Source: a virus
Length of the DNA: 58,045 nucleotides
IMG/VR virus record: IMGVR_UViG_3300048839_001287
Coordinates: 1 to 58,045 of that record
Direction: 5' to 3' (one strand)
The notes below the pieces were generated by a model that worked only from the letters and a program-made list of their open reading frames with translations, was not told where the DNA came from and ran no database searches. Positions 23,912-36,900 of this stretch are shown in pieces (positions within the stretch are counted from its first letter, which is position 1; every line of letters starts with the position of its first letter). The position numbers and the translations under genes are program-made.

Positions 23912-23925
23912 GGGCACCCTTTCCT
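23891..23925. terminator. Two-way terminator between converging units
   Basis: GGGTGC (23896-23901) pairs with GCACCC (23914-23919), extendable inward to nine pairs with two G-T pairs and a six-base loop. Five A bases precede it and TTTCCTTT follows, so a U-rich run is made in either direction. It separates rightward genes (left) from the giant leftward proteins (right), and the stop of the last rightward gene lies inside it. Confidence 0.8.
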
Positions 23926-23956
23926 TTCCGAGTCATATAAAAAATTTAAATGACCG

Positions 23957-26900
23957 CTATTTATCAAACAATTGAACTCCTGAAGAATAAATTTTATGTG
24001 CTTGAGTTGTGCCGGGTAAAAACTGCGCCGTTTCTCTAAGAATTCTAGAGTCTCCAGAGTACACACCAGATTTAATTTCATCTTCTCCTAACATTAATTT
24101 CCAAGTGGCATCCATTAGTTGTGTTGCATCACTGAATAATGACATGGCTGGAATTGGCCTCTTGATAAGCGTTTCCATCGCCGACGGATTAGAGTAAAAC
24201 AAAATGTCTGTTTGAACTCTAAGTAATTCATTAATCATAATATTCGTAAGGAAACTTCTGTCGTCATCGTCTTCTCCTTCTGTAGCATGTTTCAAAGCGG
24301 CTAAGGCTATTGTTGCAGTTATAAGAAGTAAAGTTTCATTGACGTTGGCAGATAAGTTTGCATAATCTACATCATCAAACTTATACTGTTCACCCATAAA
24401 AACTCCCTGCTGGTCTGCCTTTTTAATTACATGGCCTAACAACATTCTTCTAACTAACTCTCTACCCATCAGCATACTTTGCTTTGACCAATCTAGTCCT
24501 GTTCCATTAGCATAAGCAAATACACTAAAACCACTGCGATAACGCCCTTTTCTTTTATAACCCAAAGAATAATCCTCGTACTCTTTACCAAATCTATTGA
24601 AAAATCCTTCAAACATCCAGGTTCTAAATTGCGCTAACAATCTGCCTATAGAAGTTTTCTTTACCATCAACGGAGATTCTGGGTCATAGTTACCGTGGGT
24701 TTTCTTAATGGCCTGGTCTATCCTTACTTTAAAATCAAGAATAAAGTCTCTAGGCTCTTTTCCAAACTCAGCAGTATTCCATTTCCCATCATTTCCAAAA
24801 GCTTCCCACATTGGCCTTTGTTTACCATTATTATCAGTAATGGTTTCTTTCAACATCATAGCAATCATTACAGGGGCCTGGTTAATATACTCGCTTCGTT
24901 TTTGCATCTGGTAAGGACTAAGAAAACGCAGTCTGTTTATACCTAAAAGGGACTTTGAAGTAGCTTTATACATTTCATCAGAAGCATCCTTTAAAACATC
25001 CATTCTGTCCATAAGATTTCTAATCTTTAAAGCAGTAGGATGATTATATGAATTGAATGAAAAGTTTCTTAAAACACTTCTCATTACCATTGCCATAGCT
25101 TTTTTATATTCTTGTTCTCCAAATAGTCGTCCGTCTCCAGCCTCAATAATATTTGAAACAAGACCAAAACCCATGTTAGCTATACCAGATAAAATGTTCC
25201 ATCCCATTGACTTTAACTGCATCCAACGAATAGCACCATTGACCACACCAGAACCAGTAAGAACCCCACCAAGATATTCTAATTGGCCCTCAAGAATTTT
25301 CTTGTTACTATCATAAACAGACTTAATCATTAAGCCGTTCTTATAGTCTTCTTCGTTTTGAGTAAGAAGAGTTTCGATTTTTTTCTTTTGTGCTAACTCT
25401 TCACTAGTTAACAATTTCTTTTCACTCTTAAGTTCTACGTCTTGTTCGCGTAAACCATAAAACCTACGAAGAGCAAAATCAAGCATGTTTTTATAGTTAT
25501 CTAGGCCATCCTTTACAGCTAACTCTCCAGCAGTATTATGTAATGGTGCACCAGAAGAATTAGTATGCACTTCTTTTCTGGTTTGAAATTGTTGCTCAAG
25601 AAGTTTAACATAGTCTTCTATAGCTGCTTTATGGTGAAAAGAATAAGTAGTAAAAGCATACAGTTTAAGAATCTTACCCAAATCAAACGACTTGTTTTGT
25701 GCCATTTCATGTAAGATGTCTTTTTCCAAGGCTTTCTTTTCCAACACATTAGGAACACGTTTGTTAGTAAGTTGAAACTCAATAACAGCCGTTTTCATTT
25801 TTTGTTCTACCTCTGCTTTATGATTAGACATCATATGAAAACGAATATTTTTTTCGTCTTCTCCAGTAACAGGATCAATATCAGCAGTACTTGTGTCAGA
25901 TAAATCTTCACTACGAAGAATCTCTTTCATTGAATCCCATAATCCAATAGCAGCTAACTTGCCAGAATTATCAGAGCCAAGCTTTTCCACTAAGGTTTTT
26001 TTAATTGTAGGAATAGTATTCAAACGAATGTTTCTTCTTACGTCATGGGGCAAAAGAGCGTTCAATTGGTAAAGAGTTTCTGCCATAAAATCATAGAACT
26101 CAAAAAGATCATTATCCTTTTCTATAATTTCAAAGTTAGGATCATACCATTTAGTTTTTGCTCCTGTGGCACCATATTTTTTAGGTACAGCATAAGTTCT
26201 ATGTTGTCCTTGGATTCTTAATTTATTTCCCTTATGGTCTAAAATAATCTTATTATCTACTACTTTTGCTGCCGCCCAATAAGGAGAGTTGATTTTATCC
26301 CACTGGTCCATTAACTCGTCTTTTTCAGCAATAGTTGTTATCGGGTCACTATAAATACGGTCTTTGGCTAATTCATAATCAAACTCAAATTCCTCTACTT
26401 TCTTTTCCAGTCTTGCGATTAACTTGTCGTATCCCTTTTGTCCAAGAGCTTCTAATAAATCTTTCTTGTGTGTATCAACATCAACAGCAGTAAAAATTTC
26501 ATTGTTATAACGATAAACACCGGACTTTTTAGTTTTAGGAAAAAGCTTGCGAACATCAAACATGATTTCGTTATTTCTTCTCCATCTAAAATAAGCGTCC
26601 CAATGTTTAGGTTTGTTTGTTGATTCCGCTACTCTAAGTAATTTATCTTTTTCATCAAAATAATCTACAGAATAGCGCATCACCATATCTCCAGTCTCTT
26701 TTCCGTTAGAGTCTTTTTGTTTAAAGATAGAGTAAATATCTTTAGAGTTAATAGCCATCAACTTTGGACGAATCTTTTCTACAAGCTCATCGACCTTTTC
26801 ATTAATACTTGCAGAATCCATTCTTGCCTTTGTACTCTGATTTTTAATAGCAATGGCTAAAGACTGAAGCATAGGGTCTTTTGTTTCCGCCAAAGAAATA

Positions 26901-27964
26901 ACTTGCCCCATAATGCTGCCTATATCAGTAATAGCTTTGTAAATATCAGGAGTATTTAAAAGAGTGCCTGTATGTTTTTGTACAAAACCAGTAATAACAT
27001 CTTCCTGGTATTCTCTAAGTAAAGCAGAATAATGATCCATTCTTTGCTTATAATAAGCAAAGCCGTTTACCCAGTTTCCAGAAACACTTTGATAGCCATA
27101 TTTTAATCTATCAGACTGCAACTCAATATCATCAAATAAGATATGAGATTCTCCATCAGATAAATTAAAGTCACCTGCTTTTTGCCAGAATCGCATAATT
27201 CTTTGTAGATACGCAATTGTACCAACATCCATAGTTGGTTGCTTAAAGGCCCCTTCTACTTCTTTTAAATGCTCTTCAGCAAAATTTAACAGCGTTTCAA
27301 GATCTTTTGTTTTAGACAGTGCTTTAAGATTTTGATCTATATTTTCAATCTGATTGTATAGTTTTGCAATCTTAGCATCAATATTCTTTACGCCTACTTT
27401 ATTGTTTGCAGCTTTTGCGTCTTTTTTCTTTTGGAATTCTTGGCTTAATCTTTTATACAGTTCGCTTTTTTGTTTCTTAAAAGTTTCTCTTAAAGCGCCA
27501 AAACGATTCATTTTAGAAGAAGAAACGATAAGATCATCATACTCATATTCTCCGTCTCGATCAAAAGCTCCTTGAATTTTTACTACATTATCTTTAAGAA
27601 CAGGAACTTTATATTTGATCCCAGTAGGAGTTTGTATTTTTATTGGATTACCCAAAACAGGCAAATCAAATATCCTGTTTATCTTTTTAATTGACAATAC
27701 TCCTTGGGTATAAGAATTACTTCCAGATGCTTTTTGATTTACATAATAGTATCCTTTAGCATTATTCTTTCTGATACCTTGTTTTGCACTAACAGCTTCA
27801 TCAAGATAATGTTGCACAGTTCTATTGACGTCGATTCTTCCTTCTTCATTAAAAACAGGAGGAAGGGTAGTTCCGACTACCCCATCAAATTCTCCTCTTT
27901 CAAGTAACTGCTGCATTTCTTCAGCAGTATATTCTTTACCATTGTATGTATATGTACAAGCCAT
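23957..27964 (-). CDS. Giant virion protein downstream of the RNA polymerase (1335 aa)
   Basis: Last gene of the leftward unit, overlapping the polymerase stop by one base (TAATG). The start resembles other giant crAss-type proteins (MACTYTYNGKEYTAEEM). The middle is long alternating helix and coiled coil (residues about 160-260 and 830-900). The C-terminal ~150 residues have hydrophobic segments (LLLITATIALAALKHA) followed by DDDD. In crAss-like phages the giant proteins next to the DFDGD-type polymerase gene are packaged and injected with it. This one is probably a second polymerase-associated or ejection protein, but I can point to no catalytic motif. Confidence 0.7.
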   Translation of the reverse strand: MACTYTYNGKEYTAEEMQQLLERGEFDGVVGTTLPPVFNEEGRIDVNRTVQHYLDEAVSAKQGIRKNNAKGYYYVNQKASGSNSYTQGVLSIKKINRIFDLPVLGNPIKIQTPTGIKYKVPVLKDNVVKIQGAFDRDGEYEYDDLIVSSSKMNRFGALRETFKKQKSELYKRLSQEFQKKKDAKAANNKVGVKNIDAKIAKLYNQIENIDQNLKALSKTKDLETLLNFAEEHLKEVEGAFKQPTMDVGTIAYLQRIMRFWQKAGDFNLSDGESHILFDDIELQSDRLKYGYQSVSGNWVNGFAYYKQRMDHYSALLREYQEDVITGFVQKHTGTLLNTPDIYKAITDIGSIMGQVISLAETKDPMLQSLAIAIKNQSTKARMDSASINEKVDELVEKIRPKLMAINSKDIYSIFKQKDSNGKETGDMVMRYSVDYFDEKDKLLRVAESTNKPKHWDAYFRWRRNNEIMFDVRKLFPKTKKSGVYRYNNEIFTAVDVDTHKKDLLEALGQKGYDKLIARLEKKVEEFEFDYELAKDRIYSDPITTIAEKDELMDQWDKINSPYWAAAKVVDNKIILDHKGNKLRIQGQHRTYAVPKKYGATGAKTKWYDPNFEIIEKDNDLFEFYDFMAETLYQLNALLPHDVRRNIRLNTIPTIKKTLVEKLGSDNSGKLAAIGLWDSMKEILRSEDLSDTSTADIDPVTGEDEKNIRFHMMSNHKAEVEQKMKTAVIEFQLTNKRVPNVLEKKALEKDILHEMAQNKSFDLGKILKLYAFTTYSFHHKAAIEDYVKLLEQQFQTRKEVHTNSSGAPLHNTAGELAVKDGLDNYKNMLDFALRRFYGLREQDVELKSEKKLLTSEELAQKKKIETLLTQNEEDYKNGLMIKSVYDSNKKILEGQLEYLGGVLTGSGVVNGAIRWMQLKSMGWNILSGIANMGFGLVSNIIEAGDGRLFGEQEYKKAMAMVMRSVLRNFSFNSYNHPTALKIRNLMDRMDVLKDASDEMYKATSKSLLGINRLRFLSPYQMQKRSEYINQAPVMIAMMLKETITDNNGKQRPMWEAFGNDGKWNTAEFGKEPRDFILDFKVRIDQAIKKTHGNYDPESPLMVKKTSIGRLLAQFRTWMFEGFFNRFGKEYEDYSLGYKRKGRYRSGFSVFAYANGTGLDWSKQSMLMGRELVRRMLLGHVIKKADQQGVFMGEQYKFDDVDYANLSANVNETLLLITATIALAALKHATEGEDDDDRSFLTNIMINELLRVQTDILFYSNPSAMETLIKRPIPAMSLFSDATQLMDATWKLMLGEDEIKSGVYSGDSRILRETAQFLPGTTQAHKIYSSGVQLFDK

Positions 27965-30900
27965 TAGTTACATTTTTTACTTATAATACCCTCTTTCATT
28001 AAAAGTTCCAGCTCTTTCATCATTGTCATTTGCATGTCAAGTCGTTCTGCGGCCTCTTGTTTTTTAACCATGGCTGTGTCGTATTCTGCTAATAAATCAG
28101 GTCTGTTTTTTGCTAACCACGGACGGGGGTTAGAAGTTACTGGAAAACCCATAACTTGTGGTAATTCATTATGAGGAATAAACACTTCTTCATTTTTAAA
28201 TATTAATCTCAAATGACCCCTTTTGGTTCCAGAAGCAACCATATCATCAGAAACATCAACAACCTGCTCTTTATTTTTATTGCTTAACATAACCAATTGC
28301 GACTTAGTTGTTTGATAAAACTTGCCAGTATTAACCCACTCTTTGCTGAAAACAACATTACCAGGAATAGGACCGGCTTGTATAAACATATCCATCATTT
28401 CCAAACCTGTGTAACCGTTTAAAGATTTAGTTTCAACATTTCGATAAGCAACTTTAAAACTTTTATCTGGATTGTTCTTAGCTGCGGCATATAGCTTTTT
28501 AATGTTGTTAACAATTTGTTGAGGAGGGATTGACTTAAGTCCCTTATTATCCTTTACTCGTAAATCTTTTGTGGGTAACGCATAAGCATTGCCTTGTAAC
28601 CCCTCTCCTTGCCCATACTTAGCACCAAACTTTTCAACAGCAATTTTAGCTGCGCCAGCCCCGTGCCTTCCTTCTGGATTACTACCAAAAACAAAAACTG
28701 TCTTAGCATCAGGAATTATATCTCCTTCATAGTATAAAACATTTGGATCAATATTGGCAGTAACTTGAGGTTGAGAATTAAACAACTCTCCAAAGGTATT
28801 ATAATCATTAACATCCTTTGCTACAGCGTCAACAGCTTCGTTTCCTTGAACACCAGAGTGGCCTCTTACCCAATAATAAGAAACTTTACCCGGCCTCTTC
28901 ATAATCTCATCAACCAACTTGTCAGCAATAATCCTAATGTTATTATCTCCAGCAAAGTTACCTTTCGAGAAAGCTTCATTACCATAGATTTTTTTATCTA
29001 GAAGAGCCTTATCAAGTTTAACATACTGGGAAACTTTTTGATGAATTTCTTCTTGCTGTTTTGGTGTAAGAGTTTTCCAAAAATCTTTATAACCTTTTTC
29101 CGAAAGATGTGTGTTGTCAGTAACTCTCATTATAATTCTGGAAAGAATCCAAAGTTGAACACCTTCTAAGTCTTGGTAGATTTGTACAAACTCGAAAGAA
29201 GGAGTATTCTGAATAGCTACAAGAGAACCATAAAGTTCCATAACACCATTAGAAGGATCGCCTTTTATTTCTTCGCCAAGTTCTTTAGACATCTTTTCTA
29301 AACCGCCCTCAAACTTGTTGTAGTGGCCTGAGATCGAATGTTCTTTATCCCCGTGCTTCAGATATACACCGAAGCCTAATTTGCCCGCCTGCTTAATATC
29401 AGAGCCATCTACGAAGACCTGAAGAGGTTTATCTGGGGAACTAAATCGTGCTTGTGTTTGAATTGGTTGTTTTTGTTCTGGCTGCTTAATGTTTGCTTCG
29501 ATACGACTCTCAATAAGAGTTGTAATATCCTTAACAACATTTGCAGAAACTTCATCAGAGAAAGTGATGCCAATAGCCTTCAACAAGTCACTAATCAATT
29601 CTACAAACTTCTCAAACAATCCTTTGTCATTTAACTTTTCTTGGAAAGCAGGAGAAGTCATTCCTAAAGCAAAAAATTCTCTTAAGTTATGGGCACCATA
29701 AAGTGCACTAGCCTCTTCTCTGGTTAAGTTATCCCCATTCGTTTTTATATAAGCCTTGACATCGGTATCTTGTGATAACCCATATTCATCAAGAACAGCT
29801 TTCCTATATGTTTCTTGAAGTTTACTTAATCGAGCTATAATCGTTTTTTGTTGTGCCGTTAACTGATTTGGATTAATCCTATACTTATGTATGAGGTCGG
29901 TAGTCAAGCCATGGGTTAATTCATGCAGAACAACTTCTTCCAGCATACTTCTATTTTCTGCTTTGGAAGCATTGATTATAATGTTAACCTTATTATTAGT
30001 GCCATAAGTAGTTCTGGCAAGATATGGTGCTGTCGGATCATCAATAACTGAAATAGACCACTCAATACCTGTCTTATCAATAATATCTAAAATATTTTCA
30101 GCATACTCACGATAACCAAGGTTAGTTGTAAGAGACTTAATATTTTCAAGAACATCTTTGATTACAGGTAAAGACCCGTCCCCCAATTCCAGTTCTTCTA
30201 TCAACTGATTATAGTTTGGTTCCGCACTGGGAGTTATAGCTTTAATAACTTTTGCGGGTGCGGGAGCTTTTTGACTATTTCTTACTTTCTTGGCATCTTT
30301 AAGTCTAGTGTCATTATTAACAACAGAAGAAGACTCTGTGTTCCAAGAGTATTCTCTTATAGAGGCCACGTGTTTTTTACCTATAAATCTTGTGCCAAGA
30401 ACGGGGATTCTTTCATATTCATTACCACCAACATAAGCAAACAGATGCCATCCTTGGGGGACATCTGGATCTTTAAAAGAAATAAATTCAGTTAGCCATT
30501 CTCCGCCTTCTCTTTCAACAGTATATTCTTCCAGTTGATCTGGATTTATAGCAATAAAGTCTACCTCTTTTAGTTTAGTAATAGGTTGTTGTTTTCCTTC
30601 TGGAGTAACTAAATTAAAATGTTCAACTTCTCCCCTAGTAATACTACCAGGATTATGCTGTACGAATTGTTTTGTATATTTGCTATACTGATATGGATTT
30701 TCTTTTTTCATTACAACTTCCACATCCTTGCTATTAGCAAATGTAATTTTATTCATCGCTTCAGCAAATCCTATCTTTTGCAGATATTCTACAGGAATAT
30801 ACTTTACATATTGAGAAGCTTCTTGTAAGCCACCAGTCATATAAGCATAAAGAATTAACTCCCTACCCAAGTCCTGGGTAGTCATTGTCTTTCCATTAAA

Positions 30901-33900
30901 TTCGCCAATTGGAATTGGATGTACAAGCAACTCCATGAAGGAAGCATACAGATTTAGTTCATCATAGTTTTCAGCAGTTGCAGCATTGAACGTAACAGTA
31001 CTAGGTAAATCTCCTTTTCCAAGTCTTGGTCTTAATCTATTTAAGAAAGCATTATTCTTGAAGAATTCCTGATCTTTAGATGCCAACAATATAGCCGCCA
31101 AAGAATAATGTTCAAACGTATCCTCTCCGGTTTTTACATCAAATAAAAGCCTGCGCCTTTCTACACTAGCTGATTCAGTACCAAGATTAAGGGCAGCCGC
31201 ATTTGAAAACAGATAGGCTTTCAAGTCTTTCCAAACTTTTTCATAGTAATCTGCCTTTGCTTGTGGCGGAAGATTCATTTTACCAGTAACCTGAAGAATC
31301 TCTTCCATCTGCACTTGAATAGCATCTTGGTGGAATGGGAACAATTGTCTCCACAATCTATTATTAAGCAACAAAGCATTCTTAGTTGCATGACCATTGA
31401 TAGTATTAAATTGAACATTTACATGAGCACCAAATCGAGTATAACGCCCAAGTACAGTATGCCCGTTAACTATAGGAGAAACATCTAAAGAATAAATAGA
31501 CTCTTCTTTAGTCATACTAGAAAATATTGATTTGCCAACACCAGCAGAGTCGGTATTGATAGCAGACTGAATCTTTTTCAACTCTATACCATATGGTTGA
31601 AGGAAAAGAAACTTAGCAAGAAGAGCCGCCTGTTTCTTTTTATAATCAGGATAAGCTTCCCCCTGTTCGATCATTGCCATCATTTCTGCTGACCCAATAT
31701 TATCAGACTGCTCTACTAGTTTATCAATAATCTGTTGCTTTTCTTCTGGACTGGCTTTTAAGAACGCTTGTCCATAGTATTGTCCAAATAATTCATTTCT
31801 CACTCTTATTGCAGCCCCAACTTCATATTCTTTCAAAGAGTTGGTCGCCTTACTTAGTTTGTCTACATACTCAAAAATAATATCTTGGGAAATAAATGGG
31901 GCAACAACAGATTCATCAAAACCAAGTTGATTAAGGATACGAATAACATCATACGTGTAGTTATTCACATTGATCTTATCCATGATCTGTTCCTTCTCAT
32001 TATCCACAGCAGCCGACTGATAAGCAGCAATTACATCAGACTTATAACGTTTAGTAGTACCAAGAACATATTTACCAGATAAATCACCGCTCGATCTAAT
32101 ATTACCAAACACAATTGGCATTGGTGGCAAACTTTCCTCATCAAAAATAAACTGCTCAGTTAAATAAATTTGTTCACCAGAAACAGCATAAGCATGTTGC
32201 ATTACGGAGTTAAGAACGGAGTCAAGTGAAAATACACCGACACCGCCAACTCTACCAGCCATAGCATTGATAAACTTTTGCTTTTGATATGAATCAGAAA
32301 GAGGAGAAAATATTTTATCACTGTGTTTTCTAGCTGCTCTAGCAGAACTAATTTTTGCAGCAAGATCTTTTCCGCCTTTTAAATCACCATAAGCAAGAGG
32401 GGCATGAATTTGTTGCTGAACCACATCCCTTGGATCTGACATTACTTCAAAGTGAATATCAATAATGTCATTCTGAATACTCTTCTTATAATTACTGATT
32501 TGCTTAACAATATCTTTTCGAAGTAATTCGGCTTCAACTTTATCTAAACCAGCTTCAACAGCAGCATTAATATAATCCATCAAGAAATCTCTTGATTCAT
32601 TAATACCCATATTGTATTTAAGAAAATCACTGAACCTATTAATTTTAAATGTCCCCTCTTCCCCATTAAACATGTGAGTATAGAAGTAATCATTTAAATC
32701 AACAACAGAGTTTGCCTTTTCAACTAAACCTTTTATTGGATCAGCAAAAGAAGCCTTCTTAATATAAGGAGATTTTTCTGCCTTTATAGTTTTAATTTCT
32801 TCTATTAATTGTTTTCTTCCTTTTATTGTTTCGGACATTTCTCCAATCTCATCATACAGTTTATTTATTGCATCATAGATTTTCTGAATTTCTCCGGATT
32901 TATTCTTATTGAACTGAATTAATACTTGCTTTAAAGCTTTTGCATATTGAATTTCTTGTTCATCCTTAATCCACGCACCAAGATGTTCGGCACCAGCCTT
33001 TTCATTTAAAGAAGAGGCGTTAATTCTTTTAAGTTTGGCAATATCATTATCCATTAAGTTTCTAGCATAAGCCTTCAACTTAATAAAGTCTACTTTATCT
33101 GGATTATAAAAAGAACCGGTACCAACCACATTACTAAAGAATGCTCGGAAAGATGTGAACATTCTATCGCCAGCCTTGAACCCAAGTTCAGGAACATATA
33201 AGTCTGAATTAATAGATGTTATAGAAAGAATTTTTTCCTTCTTTAATTTACCAAGAGTTGCTTTAAAATAATCTAGCTTATCATAAGCCTGTTTGAGTTT
33301 GCCGTTTTCTTTTGAGAATATTTCCTGATTATCATCAATCAAAGTTCTCAACTGAATATTTAGCAAATCCAACTTATTCTGAGATTGTTCACTTAATGCC
33401 GAGTAATTTGTATGATGCATATACAAGTAAACCTTATCTACGTCAAAGTCAGAACCCATCTGTACAACAAGTTCTTTTGGCGCCACAATCATGTCACCAT
33501 GTGCTTTAGGCAAAAATCCAACTATTTCAAAATAAGCCATAGAGTTATGGCCTTGAGTTGGAATACGGAAACCAAATGTTTTTAAAAGCTCCTTATCAAA
33601 TTTAGTTGTGTCAAGAAACTTCTTACCATTTTTTTCTACGATAAAACTATCAATCTTTAATGCTTTACCATTATTGTCCAGAAATTTAAAGGGCATAAGA
33701 ATTTGCCCAGGTTTAAATTCTCCGTTTTCTACACGCATTGGCTGTAATCCTAACATTGGATCAAAACCTTCTACAAAAGTAATGTCTGGAGAATCTTTCA
33801 TGGATTCCCACTCCTTGAATTTAAAACCTTCTTCAGTTGCAAGTACGAGAGATTTCCCCGGGAAAGTCATCTTTCTCACTCTATTATCTACAATACTATT

Positions 33901-36900
33901 TAATAAGGCTTGTATTCTATCTGAAGAACTAGACGCCCAAAGAGGCATAACAAAAGAACCGTCGTCTTTAATATCTAAAGCATAAATATCATTTAAAGGA
34001 TAGTTTCTTTTTACAGCTTCATCTATAAGTAAGTTTCTCAACTTTCTTACATCTATTGTACCGTTATTATAACCAAGTTCATATTCCAAATCTCTCGCGG
34101 CTAATTCAAAAAGCTTTTGATAGTTTTTATTATACCTATCAAATTTTTCTTTCATTCCCGGAAGATCGAGAATATTGTTGAATAACAACTTCCTTTCTTG
34201 TGTACCAACATTAATTTCTTTCTTGTCTGCATCGTAAGGAATTTCTTGCTGAATTCTTAAACCGGCCCTAGGCAAAGTACGAACAGCCAGGTGCAGTTTT
34301 TCTGAATTATTGGAAAGGTCTGCTATAACTTCAGAATCAAAGCCACCTTCAGGTTTAACAAGTGTAGGCATATTCTTGTTAGAAGGAGCCCCCACTTTTG
34401 CAGCAGTAAGAAAAGCAGCACGATCAATACCATTCTTTTCCATAAGAATACGCAGCTCATCTAATTCTGTTCCTTTCACCATTGAAGGGGAAAGAGCAAA
34501 AGAAGATGATTTAATATACACGCGCCTGTCAATATTATTATCAAGGTCGATAACATTATTTACATAAACCGGCTTTAATGGTTGAAACACCAATGATTTG
34601 AACAACTTATAATCATCTTCTGAGACAGACTTTTTAATAGCCTCATCATAGTAATGATTACCATTTGCAATCTCTTTGTCTATTACATTTTTAATAGTGT
34701 TATACAAAGCAACAGGCATTTTACCTGTATGCCTTAATATATACATGTGTTCAGTTAAAGTAGTAATCTCCTGTGCATCAGTAGAAGCTATTTTACGATA
34801 ATCACCCGCAGCAGCTAACCCAAGTTTTTCAAAGAAAGCAGCAACAGTTGAGGCCACTTTTCTGTCTTTTATAAACAACTGTTTAAAACTATTGTTCTCT
34901 TGATCGTTAAGATCATAACCGGGGGCCATGTCACCAGCAAGACGTTTACCAACGTTTAAGAAAGTATCACCAACCATAGCTATTCTTTCTTCATCAGTAA
35001 GCCTATTTCTAAAAACAGACTGGTCAATTTCTTCTGGTGTATATAAAGACTCGGTATCTTTAGCCAGTTGTTCTCTTCTTCCCTTTAAAACCCCAGATTT
35101 AAAAAACATTGCTGGATCACCAATAACCATTTGATACATATTGGCATTAGCAAGTAAATAGTTAGCCACATAATCTGTTGCCGCATATTTAACTTTATCA
35201 AGTCTGGTTTTAGCTAATGGGCTCATTGTAGAGTTCATATAAGCTAAATCCATAAAAGCAGGAGGAGTTTCTTCATCTATATAACCTATACCCAATTCTT
35301 TCCACTCTTCCATTTTTTCTTCTACCAACTTAGTAACGTGATTCTTAATCACTTCCTTCATGATAGAAACATATTCCGGTTTTTCTAAAAGATCAGATTT
35401 AAGGGTTCCATCTTCGTTAAACAACGCGGAAACATTATTCAACTCAGGAACCATATAGAACATAAACCAACCCTCTTCCATACCAGCGTCATTCACTTTA
35501 CCGCCTTTAGCTTGATAGTAATGTATACGATTAATTTCTGGAAGAATCATTTGCTCATACAGCAGATCAACCATATTCTGATCTATTGTGCCGTCTGGAG
35601 TAATATTAACTTTAGTCTTGATGGCTTCTACAAGCATCATGGTTGTCTTATCAGACATAGTTGGATACATGAAATAGACTTTACCGTTTCCTTTATTTTG
35701 AAAAGCAGTAATCTTAACTACTTCATGTTCAGCGCTATCCGCTTGTTTCATTTCAGGGCCATCAAAACCAAACTTTTGTTTGATTGCCTCCAGACCCATA
35801 TAATGTAAATCGAAAGCATCCATAAATGGGGTTTCTGGCTTTTCAAGGTCTGGGTTGTTTTTCTTTTCTTTTTGCCATTTATCCAAAGCATTGTGATCAG
35901 CGTATAGTTGATCAAGCCAAGAAGAATTCTGACTAAAGCTAATGTTGCTTAAGGCATCTACTATGCTTATATCTGTTTTCAAGTCCCTTACTCTTTTAAC
36001 ATTATATTTGTTAAGAGCATGAGAATAAACAGTTTCATTACCAGTTCTATGTGAATTGGATAAAACGTAAGAGGAATATTTCGCCTGAACTTCTGCTAAT
36101 CTTTTAAAGGCAGTTTCAGCCAATGGGTTGTTTACAGATATAGGCCTGTCTCCACGAACTTTAAAATTCTCATAAAGAAGTCTAAATGCACCGCCTTTAT
36201 TTTTAAATAGGCCAATAAATTTTCGCGGGGGCCACCCAACTATTTCTGCCCAAGCTTTATCGTCAAGAGTAATACCAACTTCTTCTAACCATTTTCTTCC
36301 TTCGGCTCTCATTTTTGGAAGAGAATTGGCATCACGAACAGCAAACCCCTTTTCCGGATTAATCCACTGTTCGTATTGATTCATCAACCTATTAGTAATC
36401 CTTGGATCAAGAATTAAGTCCGCAGGATCATTTGGATCGGGAACAGTAATTTTATTGTTGATAAAGTTATCATACCACCCATCTTCTATTTGTCTTGCTA
36501 TAGCATTTGCATTAGCATCATAAACAGAAAGATCATAACTACCATCTTTGTTCTGACTCCACATAATAAATTTCATGGAGACATAATGCTTAGACATAGC
36601 AACCACAAACTCTGTCTTTACTTCGTCAGAAGCATTGTCAAGTCTGTTGATGACATTCTGTAACCAGGGGTAGGCCTTTCTAAACTTTTTCAGATGTTTC
36701 ACCATCTGATCGTAGTCTGCCCTTTGTCCAGACAAAAGAGAAATAAGAGTATTGTAAACAGTATCAAATGGTACTCTTTCCACCATATCAGCCGTATATG
36801 CTTTCTTTGGTGCAATAGTGTTATTAGGAGTTATATAAGCATCCTCAATAAAATGGAAAAATCTTCTTAATCTACCAGACATTGTAACTTTTCCGTCGAT